The notes: a model not told the origin generated them from the letters alone. Numbered from the stretch's first letter, positions 35,526-44,576 are shown. The stretch: 64,000 nt of DNA from Mucilaginibacter celer (GCF_003576455.2 NZ_CP032869.1:2108001-2172000), one strand, 5' to 3'. Translations and numbers: made by a program.

Positions 35526-36137
35526 ATGCTTAATGTCATTGCGATTAAAATGCATTTCCCTATATATTCGCAACCTATGCTGGAGCCTGTTCATCTTGAA
35601 AACGATACATTACTTATTCAATCCTTTAACGCCCTCGATTTTCAACGATGGCCGACTATGGTAAGCGACATTTATGCGATCCTTTCGGACAAACAATCTT
35701 TAAAATACTTGCCGTTTAAAAGACTAAACTCCATTGACGACGCGGATACTTTATTAAAAAATGCATTGATAAGTCTTCATTGCGGAAGAAATTATCTTCA
35801 TTTTATTCGTAAAAAGGAAGACGGTCGCATCATCGGAATCATTGATATTATTTCGCCGGACCTGGCCAGGGAACACTACGATTTAAAGCAGTATCCCTAT
35901 TTTATCGAGTTCTGTCTTAAAACAGAATATGCCAGCAAAAAGCTCATGTCATCACTTTTACCGATGTTTCTGGAATCGCTAATCAGCCAGCAAATAGGCG
36001 ATATAGCAGCTGTTGTAAACAGGCGGAACATTGCAGCTCAAAAAGTCCTGCAACGTTCCGGATTTAGCTATCATAACTTTTTTGATCCTACGCAGGATAT
36101 TTACCGTTTTCGGCCAGCAAAATTTATTGCTGCCTAA
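35526..36137 (+). CDS. GNAT-family acetyltransferase (RimJ/RimL-like)
   Basis: Up to 203 residues; Met18 (35577, MLEPVHLENDTLLIQSF) is an equally plausible start. It has RimL-type order: substrate part SLKYLPFKRLNSIDDADTLL, strand FIRKKEDGRIIGIIDIIS, and the acetyl-CoA signature near NRRNIAAQKVLQRSGF. Acceptor unknown. It stands alone between element backbone genes and the recombinase module, so it looks like cargo. Confidence 0.78.
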   Translation: MLNVIAIKMHFPIYSQPMLEPVHLENDTLLIQSFNALDFQRWPTMVSDIYAILSDKQSLKYLPFKRLNSIDDADTLLKNALISLHCGRNYLHFIRKKEDGRIIGIIDIISPDLAREHYDLKQYPYFIEFCLKTEYASKKLMSSLLPMFLESLISQQIGDIAAVVNRRNIAAQKVLQRSGFSYHNFFDPTQDIYRFRPAKFIAA

Positions 36138-36356
36138 CCTGTATACAGGGATTTAATAACTACTCACGAATCCTAAAAAATGTCCCGCCGGAGCTAAAGG
36201 CTCTGTTTTCGGTGACTTCGCTTTTATGTGTCCCCAGATTTCGAATGGCTTATTCACTGCCAGTTCGACAAGTTAATCCTCATGCCGTTTCCAGTTGGTC
36301 CGGATTGTTTTTTATCTGAGCTGTTGACAATCGGCCAATTCTTTATTTTATTAAAA

Positions 36357-36557
36357 ATGGGTGGTAAAAGAAAAATCGCTACGCCTCCGGGCGAGAAGAA
36401 ACGTATTTATCGAAGAAAGGCCCGTCTGGATCTTGACGAACAAATTGTAACACATTTTACAGAAAATGAGTTGGAAAAAGAAACAGAATTGCTAAATTTA
36501 ATAGCAGAAATAATTGTAAATGCGACTTTAAGAGAATTATATGAAACGGGCAATTAG
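36357..36557 (+). CDS. Small basic protein preceding the serine recombinase
   Basis: 66 residues from Met 36357. The open frame begins earlier (36228), but the upstream codons read like untranslated sequence and the 36357 start gives a compact protein: a very basic N-terminus (MGGKRKIATPPGEKKRIYRRKAR) and an acidic helical C-terminus. It overlaps the recombinase start by 17 bases, implying translational coupling. It could be a directionality factor or repressor for the recombinase; that is inference from position and charge. Confidence 0.55.
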   Translation: MGGKRKIATPPGEKKRIYRRKARLDLDEQIVTHFTENELEKETELLNLIAEIIVNATLRELYETGN

Positions 36558-38118
36558 ATATTTACGATTTAGTCATTTAGGGCAAAGTAATGGTTCAATC
36601 GAACGTCAGGAGCTCTATACTGATCAGTGGGTCAAAAATAATAATGTTCTACTTGTGGATACTTTCACGGACAGAGGACATAGTGCCAAGACTTTTGACC
36701 GGCCTGACTTTAAGAAGCTTCAGGAATTTATTAAAAAACATCAGGGCCATGTTGACTACCTGATCGTAGACCAGTTGGATCGCTTTAGCCGGGATGCAGG
36801 CGAGGCAATGACTCTTGTAAAAAATTATCAGCGGCAATATCGCATTCAAATAGTGAGCGTTACTGAGGGTATAATCTTCGATTACGATACCCCCGGCAGC
36901 TATTTCAGAACAGGTTTGCAACTGTTGCTCGCCGAAGAAGATAATATCAATCGGAGTATTAAAATCCGGGGCGGAAATTATACCGCCAGAGCCAAGGAAG
37001 GGCGTTTTCTGAGCAACGTGCCTCCGTTTGGATATAGAAAAGTTGGGGAGGGAAAAGACAGGACCCTTGAAGTTGATGAAGAGCAAGCTAAGATAGTACA
37101 TTATATATTTCAGTCCTTTTTGAGGGATGTTCCTTTGGTAATCATCAAAGAGCAATCGAAATCAATGGGTTTCAACAGAGGTGGAAATTCGGCTGTCGAG
37201 AAAGTACTGGCTAATCCTGCATATGCAGGAATGGTGCGTGCGAAGCCTTTTAAGGAACACCCCGGAGGCTTATTTCCCGCCCGGCATGAGCCATTAATTG
37301 ACAAAATGACCTGGCAGATAGTTCAGCAGAAGTTAGAAAAGCCGGACAGGAGCAAAAAAACTTTAGACGATGAAATTCCATTAAGGGGTATTCTTAAATG
37401 TCACTGTGGTCAGCCACTTACCGGTGCCCCCTCCAGGGGAAAGGCCGGCAATTGGTATTATTACTATAAGTGCAAACATTCGAAGCATAATAACATAAGC
37501 GCAATTAAGGCTCATGATCAGTTCCAACAGATCCTGGAGTATATCAGCTTGACTAATTCACAAATTAATAGAATTAAAGATACTGCCGATGAATCATTAG
37601 AAAACAGGCTCAAACAACAACGGGAAACCATTAATCAAAAAAAATCGGAGCTGGCAACATTGGAAGAAAAATTGCATTCATTGGAAGAAAAATGGATTGG
37701 TAACCAGATCGGTCGTGATACCTATGAGCGTTGGTCATCGACCTATAACACCGAGATATTTGCAATTAAAGCTTATCTAGAGCGGTATGCGCGAAACCAA
37801 GATCAGGGTTATAAAATTCTTAAAAAGCATTTACATCAATTAGGTGACCTGAAATCTGTTTATAATCAGTCAGATACGATTGAGAAAAGAGTTTTGGTTT
37901 CTAAGGTGTTCGACAGCAATTTGTACTACAAAAACGGTATCTATCGAACACCTACACTGGTACCCGTTCTTGCACATAACGAACTGATAATGAGAGATAA
38001 AGAGCTGTTGATAATAGACAAAAAAAGGGATTTTCCTGAGAAAATCCCTTCGGGTGGAGCCGGAGGGATTCGAACCCTCGTCCAAACATGGTATAAGGTA
38101 AGCTTTCTACATGCTTAG
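36541..38118 (+). CDS. Large serine recombinase (probable integrase of the element)
   Basis: 525 residues. Resolvase domain (1-150) with Ser11 in YLRFSHLGQSNGSIERQ and DQLDRFSRD. Recombinase domain (about 155-250) with RFLSNVPPFGYRKVGEGKDR. Zinc-ribbon with LKCHCGQPLTGAPS and YYKCKHSKHNN, then a coiled coil (about 355-390). The final 33 residues (from about EKIPSGGAGG) do not look like protein. They are encoded by the antisense of the ssrA terminator and tmRNA 3' domain, so the natural C-terminus probably differs in the excised element. It likely integrates the element at ssrA. Confidence 0.9.
   Translation: MKRAIRYLRFSHLGQSNGSIERQELYTDQWVKNNNVLLVDTFTDRGHSAKTFDRPDFKKLQEFIKKHQGHVDYLIVDQLDRFSRDAGEAMTLVKNYQRQYRIQIVSVTEGIIFDYDTPGSYFRTGLQLLLAEEDNINRSIKIRGGNYTARAKEGRFLSNVPPFGYRKVGEGKDRTLEVDEEQAKIVHYIFQSFLRDVPLVIIKEQSKSMGFNRGGNSAVEKVLANPAYAGMVRAKPFKEHPGGLFPARHEPLIDKMTWQIVQQKLEKPDRSKKTLDDEIPLRGILKCHCGQPLTGAPSRGKAGNWYYYYKCKHSKHNNISAIKAHDQFQQILEYISLTNSQINRIKDTADESLENRLKQQRETINQKKSELATLEEKLHSLEEKWIGNQIGRDTYERWSSTYNTEIFAIKAYLERYARNQDQGYKILKKHLHQLGDLKSVYNQSDTIEKRVLVSKVFDSNLYYKNGIYRTPTLVPVLAHNELIMRDKELLIIDKKRDFPEKIPSGGAGGIRTLVQTWYKVSFLHA
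38021..38050 (-). terminator. ssrA terminator, lying inside the recombinase frame
   Basis: An 11-bp perfect stem (AAGGGATTTTC / GAAAATCCCTT) with a CTGA loop, followed on the minus strand by a T6 run (38021-38026). It begins 5 bases after the tmRNA 3' end. Confidence 0.88.
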
Positions 38119-38420
38119 CTTCTGTTTAATTGTAGGGAAGGGGAAGGTCAGTCGCTTACCTGTACCGTCTTCCTTAGGTGCTTTATCTTATTCGCTTATC
38201 ACACCCTAAGCAAACCAGTTTCGTTTTTCGATGCCCCGGTTGCCGATCCAACAAAACAGAAAACCGGCGGGACAAAAGCTATGCTAATTCTAAATTAGGC
38301 AGCTAAGGCGTAGTTATTTTCGCCATTTGTAAGTTTGAGCGTTCAGATTAAAGCGCTAATTCACCCAACGCGCTGCATGCTTACCTACTTATCTCCATCC
38401 TGTCAATTCCGGTCGACCCC
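38055..38420 (-). ncRNA. ssrA: Transfer-messenger RNA (tmRNA)
   Basis: The ribosome-rescue RNA. The 5' end GGGGTCG (38420 downward) pairs with CGGCTCC at the 3' end (38062-38056) as the acceptor stem. The T arm GAGGGTTCGAATCCCTC sits just before it. The tag frame (about 38330-38295) reads TNGENNYALAA then stop. The 3' CCA is not fully encoded (CCC follows the discriminator A). A -7 box and a terminator flank the gene, so it appears intact despite overlapping the recombinase frame by 64 bases at its 3' end. Confidence 0.96.
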
Positions 38421-38469
38421 ATTTTTTGAGCTTGCAGTAGCCGGTGGGCAGTTTGCAGTAAAGCGGTTA

Positions 38470-38477
38470 CAAATATA
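38470..38477 (-). promoter_or_regulatory. -7 box of the ssrA promoter
   Basis: A perfect TATATTTG on the minus strand, 50 bases upstream of the mature tmRNA 5' end, consistent with a processed precursor. The -33 element is not clear. Confidence 0.55.
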
Positions 38478-38498
38478 CAGATTTTGTTTTCAGTTTAC

Positions 38499-38531
38499 AG
38501 CAGGCAGCTTATATTGTTTAAGCTGCCTGCT
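38499..38531. terminator. 12-bp perfect hairpin between the aminotransferase gene and ssrA
   Basis: AGCAGGCAGCTT / AAGCTGCCTGCT with a 9-base AT-rich loop. It follows the leftward aminotransferase gene by 11 bases and probably ends its transcript, although the T-rich run lies on the plus-strand side (38533-38544). Confidence 0.5.
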
Positions 38532-38542
38532 ATATTTTTCTT

Positions 38543-39772
38543 TTACAAACTGCCAACTGATAACTGCTCACTGCCAACTGTACGGCCCGGATAAACTTTC
38601 AAAGCTTCTTCCAAACAGGCCATGGCTTTGGCAAGGTCATCATTGTTTAAAACGTATGCCATACGCACTTCGTTAGCTCCCGCGCCCGGTGTACTATAAA
38701 AACCGGTGGCCGGTGCCATCATCACAGTTTCATTATTTAAGCTGAAGGTTTCCAGCATCCATTGGCAAAATTTATCAGCATTATCTATAGGTAGTTTGGC
38801 TACCACATAAAATGCACCTCCCGGGTTAGGGCAGTAAACGCCATCCATTTTGTTCAATGCGGCAACTAACGTATCACGGCGGCTGGTATATTCTTTATTT
38901 ACCGCTTCAAAATAGCTATCGGGGGTATCAACTGCTGCCTCGCCTGCAATTTGTTCAACCATACCTGCGCTTAAGCGGGCCTGGGCAAATTTTAACGCAG
39001 TTGTACGTAGCTCTTTATTTTTGGTGATCATGCAGCCTAAGCGGGCACCGCACGCACTGTAGCGCTTGCTCACCGTATCCATCACAACCACATTCTCTTC
39101 CAATCCATCCAGATGCATGGGCGAAATAAACGTGCGGCCATCGTAGCAAAATTCGCGGTAAGCCTCGTCCGAAAACAGGTACAGATCATGTTTTAAAACC
39201 AACTCCTTCAACGCGTCCATTTCTTCTTTCGAGTATAGGTAGCCCGTTGGATTGTTTGGGTTACAGATTATGATGGCTTTGGTTTTCTCTGTGATCAGTT
39301 TTTCAAACTCGCTGACAGGAGGGAGCGCGAAGCCATTATCGATATAGGATAAAATCGGTTTCACCACAATATCGCCCTGGCTGGCAAAGCCATTATAATT
39401 GGCATAAAAAGGTTCAGGAATAATCACCTCATCGCCCGAATCAAGGCAGGCCATCATAGCAATGGTGATGGCTTCCGAACCTCCGGTGGTTACAATAATA
39501 TCATCAGGCGTAATGCCGTAACCGATTTTATTATAATATTCGGTAAGTTTTTTACGATAGCTTAGTGTGCCCTCACTTGGAGTATAAGCCCAAACTTTAA
39601 AATCGATGTTTTTAATGGCGCTAAGCATCCCATCTGGAGTAGCAATATCAGGTTGCCCGATATTGAGGTGATACACCTTTTTCCCGTCCTGCTTGGCTTT
39701 ATCAGCGTAAGGTGTTAGCTTACGTATCGGTGATGCGGGCATCCGTTGCCCTTTGTCAGATATTTTTGGCAT
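38543..39772 (-). CDS. PLP-dependent aminotransferase, class I/II (aspartate-type)
   Basis: A fold-type I aminotransferase of 409 residues. It has a substrate-loop region LNIGQPDIATP, TTGGSEAI for phosphate binding, the CNPNNPTGYLYS motif, DEAYREFCYD (Asp/Tyr) and the PLP Lys in VSKRYSACGARLG. It probably transfers amino groups between aspartate or aromatic amino acids and 2-oxoglutarate. The last 10 residues (GSEQLSVGSL) are encoded by a short CAACTG-type intergenic repeat and extend past the usual family end. A standalone chromosomal gene next to ssrA. Confidence 0.92.
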   Translation of the reverse strand: MPKISDKGQRMPASPIRKLTPYADKAKQDGKKVYHLNIGQPDIATPDGMLSAIKNIDFKVWAYTPSEGTLSYRKKLTEYYNKIGYGITPDDIIVTTGGSEAITIAMMACLDSGDEVIIPEPFYANYNGFASQGDIVVKPILSYIDNGFALPPVSEFEKLITEKTKAIIICNPNNPTGYLYSKEEMDALKELVLKHDLYLFSDEAYREFCYDGRTFISPMHLDGLEENVVVMDTVSKRYSACGARLGCMITKNKELRTTALKFAQARLSAGMVEQIAGEAAVDTPDSYFEAVNKEYTSRRDTLVAALNKMDGVYCPNPGGAFYVVAKLPIDNADKFCQWMLETFSLNNETVMMAPATGFYSTPGAGANEVRMAYVLNNDDLAKAMACLEEALKVYPGRTVGSEQLSVGSL

Positions 39773-39824
39773 CCTGCAAAATTACTAAAAATGCAATAAT
39801 GGTTATGTAAAACCTTTGTAAACG

Positions 39825-39851
39825 AAAAAAGACCCGGTTTCGGGTCTTTTT
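39825..39851. terminator. Terminator between DUF1573 and aminotransferase genes
   Basis: A GACCCG / CGGGTC stem with a GTTT loop, extended by A6/T5 runs on both sides, so it can work in both directions. It lies about 55 bases after the DUF1573 stop. Confidence 0.82.
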
Positions 39852-39906
39852 AAATATTATTTAAATATCCCCGGCTGATATAGGCGGGATATATCAGTAT
39901 ACAAGT

Positions 39907-40305
39907 TTACTTGCTTGCCGCGGGTTTAGCTACAACTTCGCCAATAATGTTCAAATATTTCTCTGGTGTTACCGCGTTCGATTTAACCACGATAGTTTTG
40001 TTAAATGGCTGTGCAGCAGCAGCGTTGTAAGTAATTTTAATTACACCTTTATCACCGCTTTTTACCGGGGTTTTAGTGTAATCGGCAATGGTGCAACCGC
40101 AGGTTGGCCTTACTTCTGTTAAAATAAGCGGCTCTTTACCTACGTTTGTAAATTCAAATACGGTAGTAACCGGTGTGCCTTGCGGAATTTTGCCGAAGTC
40201 GTGTTTTTCTTCGTTAAATTTGAACTCAGCTTTACCGCTATCTTGTGCCGAGGCGGTAAAGGCAAAGCCTAATATTACCGCGCAAATCATTAATATCTTT
40301 TTCAT
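39907..40305 (-). CDS. DUF1573 exported protein
   Basis: 132 residues: signal peptide to about residue 20 (FTASAQ), then one immunoglobulin-like DUF1573 domain with the diagnostic FNEEKHDFGKIPQGTPVTTVFEFTN (split over residues 29-54), RPTCGCTIADY and TYNAAAAQPFNKTIVV. Such proteins are periplasmic or surface-associated; the Cys pair may bind metal or form a disulfide. It has its own promoter and terminator, so it is monocistronic. Exact role unknown. Confidence 0.92.
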   Translation of the reverse strand: MKKILMICAVILGFAFTASAQDSGKAEFKFNEEKHDFGKIPQGTPVTTVFEFTNVGKEPLILTEVRPTCGCTIADYTKTPVKSGDKGVIKITYNAAAAQPFNKTIVVKSNAVTPEKYLNIIGEVVAKPAASK

Positions 40306-40324
40306 ATGTTATATTTGATTATTA

Positions 40325-40355
40325 CAAATATAAAAGGTTTAATGTAATTACAAAA
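40325..40355 (-). promoter_or_regulatory. Promoter of the DUF1573 gene
   Basis: Minus-strand TTTTG (40355-40351), 18 bases, then TATATTTG (40332-40325), a close match to the Bacteroidota -33/-7 consensus. It lies 20 bases upstream of the start codon. Confidence 0.72.
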
Positions 40356-40441
40356 CTATTACTCAAACTCCGGGTTTTATCTGTTAGTTTGCCAAATACA
40401 AAATAGAATTTTATACTTTTACCGTCTAAACAAAATTTTAT

Positions 40442-42877
40442 ATGCCTGAAACTACAACACGAGCTACCAGCAAATTTACCGCTGCCGAGCTCAGTTTTGA
40501 TGATTTCAAGAAGATTGTTATTGATGATTATCGTATTGGTTATGAGAGCCGTCAGGCCAGTTTAATCGGTCGCCGCGAAGTACTAACGGGCAAGGCAAAG
40601 TTCGGTATTTTTGGTGATGGGAAAGAGGTTGCACAGCTGGCTATGGCCAAAGCTTTTCGTGCCGGCGACTGGCGCGCGGGCTATTACCGCGACCAAACTT
40701 TTATGTTTGCCACAGGCATGAGCAACCTAAAAGAGTTTTTTGCGCAGCTTTATGCCAACCCCGATATCGAAAAAGATCCGGCTTCGGGCGGCAGGCAAAT
40801 GAACTGTCATTATGCTACCCGTTTTGTAAATACTGATGGCAGTTGGGTTAACCAGGCCGAAACGATGAACAGCTCATCGGATATATCTACCACGGCCGGG
40901 CAAATCCCTCGTTTGTTGGGTTTGGCTTACGCGTCAAAATTATATCGCCAAAATAAAGAGCTTGATTACCTGAAACAGTTTTCGGTTAATGGTAATGAGG
41001 TTGCTTTTGGCAGCGTAGGCAACGGTGCAACTTCCGAAGGTTCATTTTTCGAAACTTTTAACGCTGCAGGCGTGTTGCAGGTGCCTATGGCGCTTTCTAT
41101 ATGGGATGATGCCTATGCCATTTCGGTTCCGGCAAGCCTGCAAACTACCAAAGAGGATATCTCGGAAGTATTGAAAGGCTTTCAGCGTGAAAACGGCAGC
41201 AATGGTTACGAGATCTTTAAAGTACGGGGATGGGATTATATTGCCCTTTGCGAAACTTACGAGCGGGCTATTAACATTTGCCGCGAAGAACATGTTCCGG
41301 TACTGATCCACGTTACCGAAATGACGCAGCCGCAGGGGCATTCAACTTCAGGTTCGCACGAGCGCTATAAAAGCAGGGAGCGCCTGGCCTGGGAAGAGGA
41401 GCACGACTGCCTGCTTAAAATGCGCGAATGGATGATAGCCTCGGCCATTATTACCGAAATTGAACTTGAGGAACTTGAAGGCGAGGCTAAGCGTTACGTA
41501 CGCGAATGCCAGCGCGAAGCCGCAAACGAACTTGCCGTAGTTCTGAAAGCGGAGATTGAAGAAGCCGCTAATTTGATAGATCAGTTTGCTGAAACCGTAC
41601 CGGCAAAAAAAGATGCTGTATTAGCAACTTCTGCAACTTTACGATCTGCCTTTGATGCCGGCAGGCGCGAGATCTTTACAGCCATCCGCAAAACTTTACG
41701 TTTAACAACGCACGAAAATAATGCCGAACGCCAGCGTTTAACTGATTGGCTAAAAGCCGAAAAAGATAAAAACACCGAGCGTTATAACTCGAAATTATTC
41801 ACTGGTACTCCGCAATCACCTCTGTATGTGCCGGTTGTGCCTGCTATCTATAATGATGATTCAAAAGTAATGGATGGCCGTGAAGTGCTTAACGCCGCTT
41901 TTGATGCCAACTTTGCCCGCGATAAGAGCATCGTAGCCTTTGGCGAGGATTTAGGTATGATAGGCGATGTAAACCAGGGCTTTGCCGGTTTGCAGGCCAA
42001 ATATGGCGACATCCGCATCAGCGATACCGGCATCCGCGAAACCAGTATTATTGGGCAGGGCATGGGCCTTGCCATGCGTGGTTTACGCCCGATAGCCGAG
42101 ATTCAGTACCTGGATTACCTGATCTACGCTATTACGATCATTAGTGATGATATTGCCAGCCTAAGCTACCGTACTATGGGCGGCCAAAAGGCACCTTTAA
42201 TTATCCGCACCCGTGGCCACAGGCTGGAGGGTATCTGGCATTCAGGCTCGCCGATGAGTGTTATTTTGGGTTCGATGCGCGGTTTTCATATCTGCGTGCC
42301 GCGCAACATGACACAGGCTGCCGGTATGTACAATACTTTATTGAGGGGGGATGAGCCTGCATTGGTTGTTGAATGCCTTAATGGTTACCGCCTGAAAGAG
42401 AAATTGCCTGCCAACGTTGGCGAATTCACTGTTCCTTTGGGCAAGGCCGAAATTTTGCGTGAAGGTCCAGACATTACAGTTGTATCCTATGGCTCAACGT
42501 TACGCATTGTTCAGGAAGCATCAGAAGAGCTTGCAGCTATGGGGATCAATATTGAAATTATCGACCCTCAAACTTTATATCCGTTTGATACAGAGAGTAT
42601 TTGTGGTGCTTCGTTAAAGAAAACCAGCAAGTTGTTGGTTGTTGATGAAGATCTTCCCGGAGCAGGCTCTGCCTATATCCTTCAAAAAATACTGGAAGCC
42701 CAAAGCGGATATTATTCATTGGATGCACAGCCGAAAACATTAACTGCCAAAGAGCATAGGCCGCCTTATGGCTCAGATGGTGATTACTTTAGCAAGCCAT
42801 CTGTTGATGATGTGATCGAGACTGTTTACGCCATGATGAACGAGGCTAATCCGTCAAAATATCCGGCCATCTATTAA
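40442..42877 (+). CDS. Fused E1 alpha-beta 2-oxoacid dehydrogenase
   Basis: 811 residues joining both E1 subunits. The alpha part (about 1-400) has the thiamine-diphosphate motif GSVGNGATSEGSFFETFNAA. The beta part (about 470-811) has FGEDLGMIGDVNQGFAGLQ, DTGIRETSIIGQGMGLAMRG, and a C-terminal transketolase domain with VSYGSTLRIVQEASEEL. This single-chain form is common in Bacteroidota and decarboxylates branched-chain 2-oxoacids (or pyruvate) for lipoyl E2. E2 and E3 are not nearby. Which oxoacid it prefers cannot be read directly. Confidence 0.92.
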   Translation: MPETTTRATSKFTAAELSFDDFKKIVIDDYRIGYESRQASLIGRREVLTGKAKFGIFGDGKEVAQLAMAKAFRAGDWRAGYYRDQTFMFATGMSNLKEFFAQLYANPDIEKDPASGGRQMNCHYATRFVNTDGSWVNQAETMNSSSDISTTAGQIPRLLGLAYASKLYRQNKELDYLKQFSVNGNEVAFGSVGNGATSEGSFFETFNAAGVLQVPMALSIWDDAYAISVPASLQTTKEDISEVLKGFQRENGSNGYEIFKVRGWDYIALCETYERAINICREEHVPVLIHVTEMTQPQGHSTSGSHERYKSRERLAWEEEHDCLLKMREWMIASAIITEIELEELEGEAKRYVRECQREAANELAVVLKAEIEEAANLIDQFAETVPAKKDAVLATSATLRSAFDAGRREIFTAIRKTLRLTTHENNAERQRLTDWLKAEKDKNTERYNSKLFTGTPQSPLYVPVVPAIYNDDSKVMDGREVLNAAFDANFARDKSIVAFGEDLGMIGDVNQGFAGLQAKYGDIRISDTGIRETSIIGQGMGLAMRGLRPIAEIQYLDYLIYAITIISDDIASLSYRTMGGQKAPLIIRTRGHRLEGIWHSGSPMSVILGSMRGFHICVPRNMTQAAGMYNTLLRGDEPALVVECLNGYRLKEKLPANVGEFTVPLGKAEILREGPDITVVSYGSTLRIVQEASEELAAMGINIEIIDPQTLYPFDTESICGASLKKTSKLLVVDEDLPGAGSAYILQKILEAQSGYYSLDAQPKTLTAKEHRPPYGSDGDYFSKPSVDDVIETVYAMMNEANPSKYPAIY

Positions 42878-42950
42878 ATAATTATTGAATTAGTGAGTTA
42901 GCGAATTAGTGATCAATATCATTAATTTGCTAACTCTATATGACTTACTT

Positions 42951-43532
42951 ATGGATTCTGCAACATTTTCAACCATTGCCCAAATTATAAAAACACGCCG
43001 TTCAGTTAAACCAGCTGCCATGAACGGTCATAAAATACCTAATGCGCAGGTTGCCGCGCTGCTTGAACTGGCCGATTGGGCGCCAACACACGGCTTTACC
43101 GAGCCATGGCGTTTTGTTGTATACGAAGACGCCACCGTATTTGCTGCCGAGCATGCTGAAGTGTACAGGAAAAGTGTATCTGTTGATGATTTTAACGAAA
43201 CCACTTATAACAATCTAAAAAACCTGGGTAACCTGGTATCGCATGCCATTATCACCATCATGAAACGTGGCGATTTGCCAAAAATTCCACCGTTTGAAGA
43301 GATCGCTGCAGCGTCGAGCGCTATTCAGAATATCCTTTTAGGGGCTACTGCCTTAAATATCGCATCTTTCTGGAGCACAGGAGGCGCTATTCTGAAACCG
43401 GCTTTCAAAGAGTTTTTGGAACTGAGGGAAGAAGACGTGGTTATGGGTGTGTTATACCTTGGTTATGCCGATCAATATCCCGAAGGAAAACGTACCATTC
43501 CGTTAGAGGATAAGATAAAATGGGTTAAATAA
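42951..43532 (+). CDS. Nitroreductase-family FMN oxidoreductase
   Basis: 193 residues from Met 42951 (MDSATFSTIAQIIKTRRSVK); the frame opens 14 codons earlier but that lead is AT-rich intergenic sequence. It shows the RRSVK FMN-phosphate motif, LLELADWAPTHGFTEPWRF, SAIQNILLGATALNIASFW and GVLYLGYAD, in the order of single-domain nitroreductases. Natural substrate unknown. It follows the E1 gene by 73 bases and may be cotranscribed. Confidence 0.9.
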   Translation: MDSATFSTIAQIIKTRRSVKPAAMNGHKIPNAQVAALLELADWAPTHGFTEPWRFVVYEDATVFAAEHAEVYRKSVSVDDFNETTYNNLKNLGNLVSHAIITIMKRGDLPKIPPFEEIAAASSAIQNILLGATALNIASFWSTGGAILKPAFKEFLELREEDVVMGVLYLGYADQYPEGKRTIPLEDKIKWVK

Positions 43533-43634
43533 TTTAACCTATAACTTTTTCTTTTTACGCTCCGTATAAAACCCGGGTTTGTTGCTTAGATTTTAACTTA
43601 TTTTCATTTTAGTAAAAAATACTGTTTTATTAAC

Positions 43635-43664
43635 TTGCATTTTAAGTTTTAAACTATATTTTTG
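43635..43664 (+). promoter_or_regulatory. Promoter of the L,D-transpeptidase-like gene at 43755
   Basis: TTG (43635-43637), 19 bases, then TATTTTTG (43657-43664), an exact match to TTG-N19-TAnnTTTG. It leaves an untranslated leader of about 80-85 bases. Confidence 0.7.
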
Positions 43665-43754
43665 TGTCGGCCTGTTAACAGCAGGTTAACCGAATATCCA
43701 AACCCTGTTACTATACCCTAATTAATCAAATTAAATTAAACTCAGGCAAAGCGT

Positions 43755-44546
43755 ATGAGGAAACATTTTTTGTGGGTTACCATGGCGGTTTTCTTTTTCT
43801 CGGCAACAATTTTAAGCTGGAAATCGGATGGTGCAAACAGATCAGTGAAAGCGGGACGAAATGGAAGGTTTACTCCTAAAGAATTATTTGATCAATATGT
43901 AAATACCCTTTACCAGGCTGCGCAATTACAGCAGGCCGGATTAGCATTTGATGTATTTGAAAAGGCAGTTACAGGTTATACCAATCTGAAATTAAACCAC
44001 GTTGTACCGGAAAGCAGCTCGATATTAACCGTGATTGATTTTACGCAATCAAGCCGCGAAAAGAGGATGTGGATTGTTGATCTGTTTAGTAAGCAATTGC
44101 TATTAAATACATGGGTTGCTCATGGATCGGGCAGTGGTGAAGAAATGGCCAACAGTTTTTCGGATAGGAATGATTCGCATCAAAGCAGCCTCGGTTTTTA
44201 TGTTACAGATAAGCCATACATTGGCAGGCACGGCCGTTCATTATACCTGGATGGATTGGACGAGGGCTTTAACAGCAGCGCCCGCATGCGCAGCATTGTA
44301 TTACATGGCGCAAATTACGTAAGCCAGGCTGCTATCAATGAACAGGGATTTTTGGGTCGTAGTTTCGGTTGCCCGGCGGTATCGCCTAAATTGGTCAATA
44401 AAATAATTAACACAATACAAGGTAAAACGGTGATGTTTATCAACGGAAATGATTTGTCATACACTTCAAAGTACCTTGATGAGGCAGGGCCATTCAGCTT
44501 AATGGCCAATGCCGATACTACAGCATTTGATTCGGTTAAATTTTAA
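43755..44546 (+). CDS. Murein L,D-transpeptidase catalytic domain protein (YkuD_2 type)
   Basis: 263 residues with a signal peptide (about 1-22). The catalytic motif is HGANYVSQAAINEQGFLGRSFGCPAV (split over residues 180-206), with His180 and the nucleophilic Cys in GRSFGCPAV. WIVDLFSKQLLLNTWVAHGSG is the preceding strand set. Such enzymes make or trim 3-3 peptidoglycan links, or attach proteins, in the periplasm. It converges with a second, larger L,D-transpeptidase across a shared terminator. Confidence 0.9.
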   Translation: MRKHFLWVTMAVFFFSATILSWKSDGANRSVKAGRNGRFTPKELFDQYVNTLYQAAQLQQAGLAFDVFEKAVTGYTNLKLNHVVPESSSILTVIDFTQSSREKRMWIVDLFSKQLLLNTWVAHGSGSGEEMANSFSDRNDSHQSSLGFYVTDKPYIGRHGRSLYLDGLDEGFNSSARMRSIVLHGANYVSQAAINEQGFLGRSFGCPAVSPKLVNKIINTIQGKTVMFINGNDLSYTSKYLDEAGPFSLMANADTTAFDSVKF

Positions 44547-44576
44547 ATCCAAACCAAATATAAACCAAATCATGAA

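Larger units (their letters stand above)
10307..38118 (+). mobile_element. Integrative conjugative element backbone (CTnDOT-like tra/mob)
   Basis: This span holds rteC, mob genes, a full tra set, a coupling protein and a large serine recombinase, nearly all on the plus strand. The right end lies at or in ssrA, where the recombinase gene overlaps it. The left end is not seen. The SusCD and peptide cassettes further left may be cargo of the same element or chromosome. No copy of the ssrA 3' end was found to the left within the window. Confidence 0.78.

Noticed and set aside
36228..36356. Longer 109-residue version of the small protein before the recombinase
   Set aside because: The additional 43 residues are hydrophobic and irregular; the ATG at 36357 gives a compact protein with a basic N-terminus.
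38051..38118. GGAGGIRTLVQ tail as a genuine recombinase domain
   Set aside because: It is the antisense of the tmRNA T arm and acceptor stem; similar tails are a known result of frames running into tRNA-like genes.
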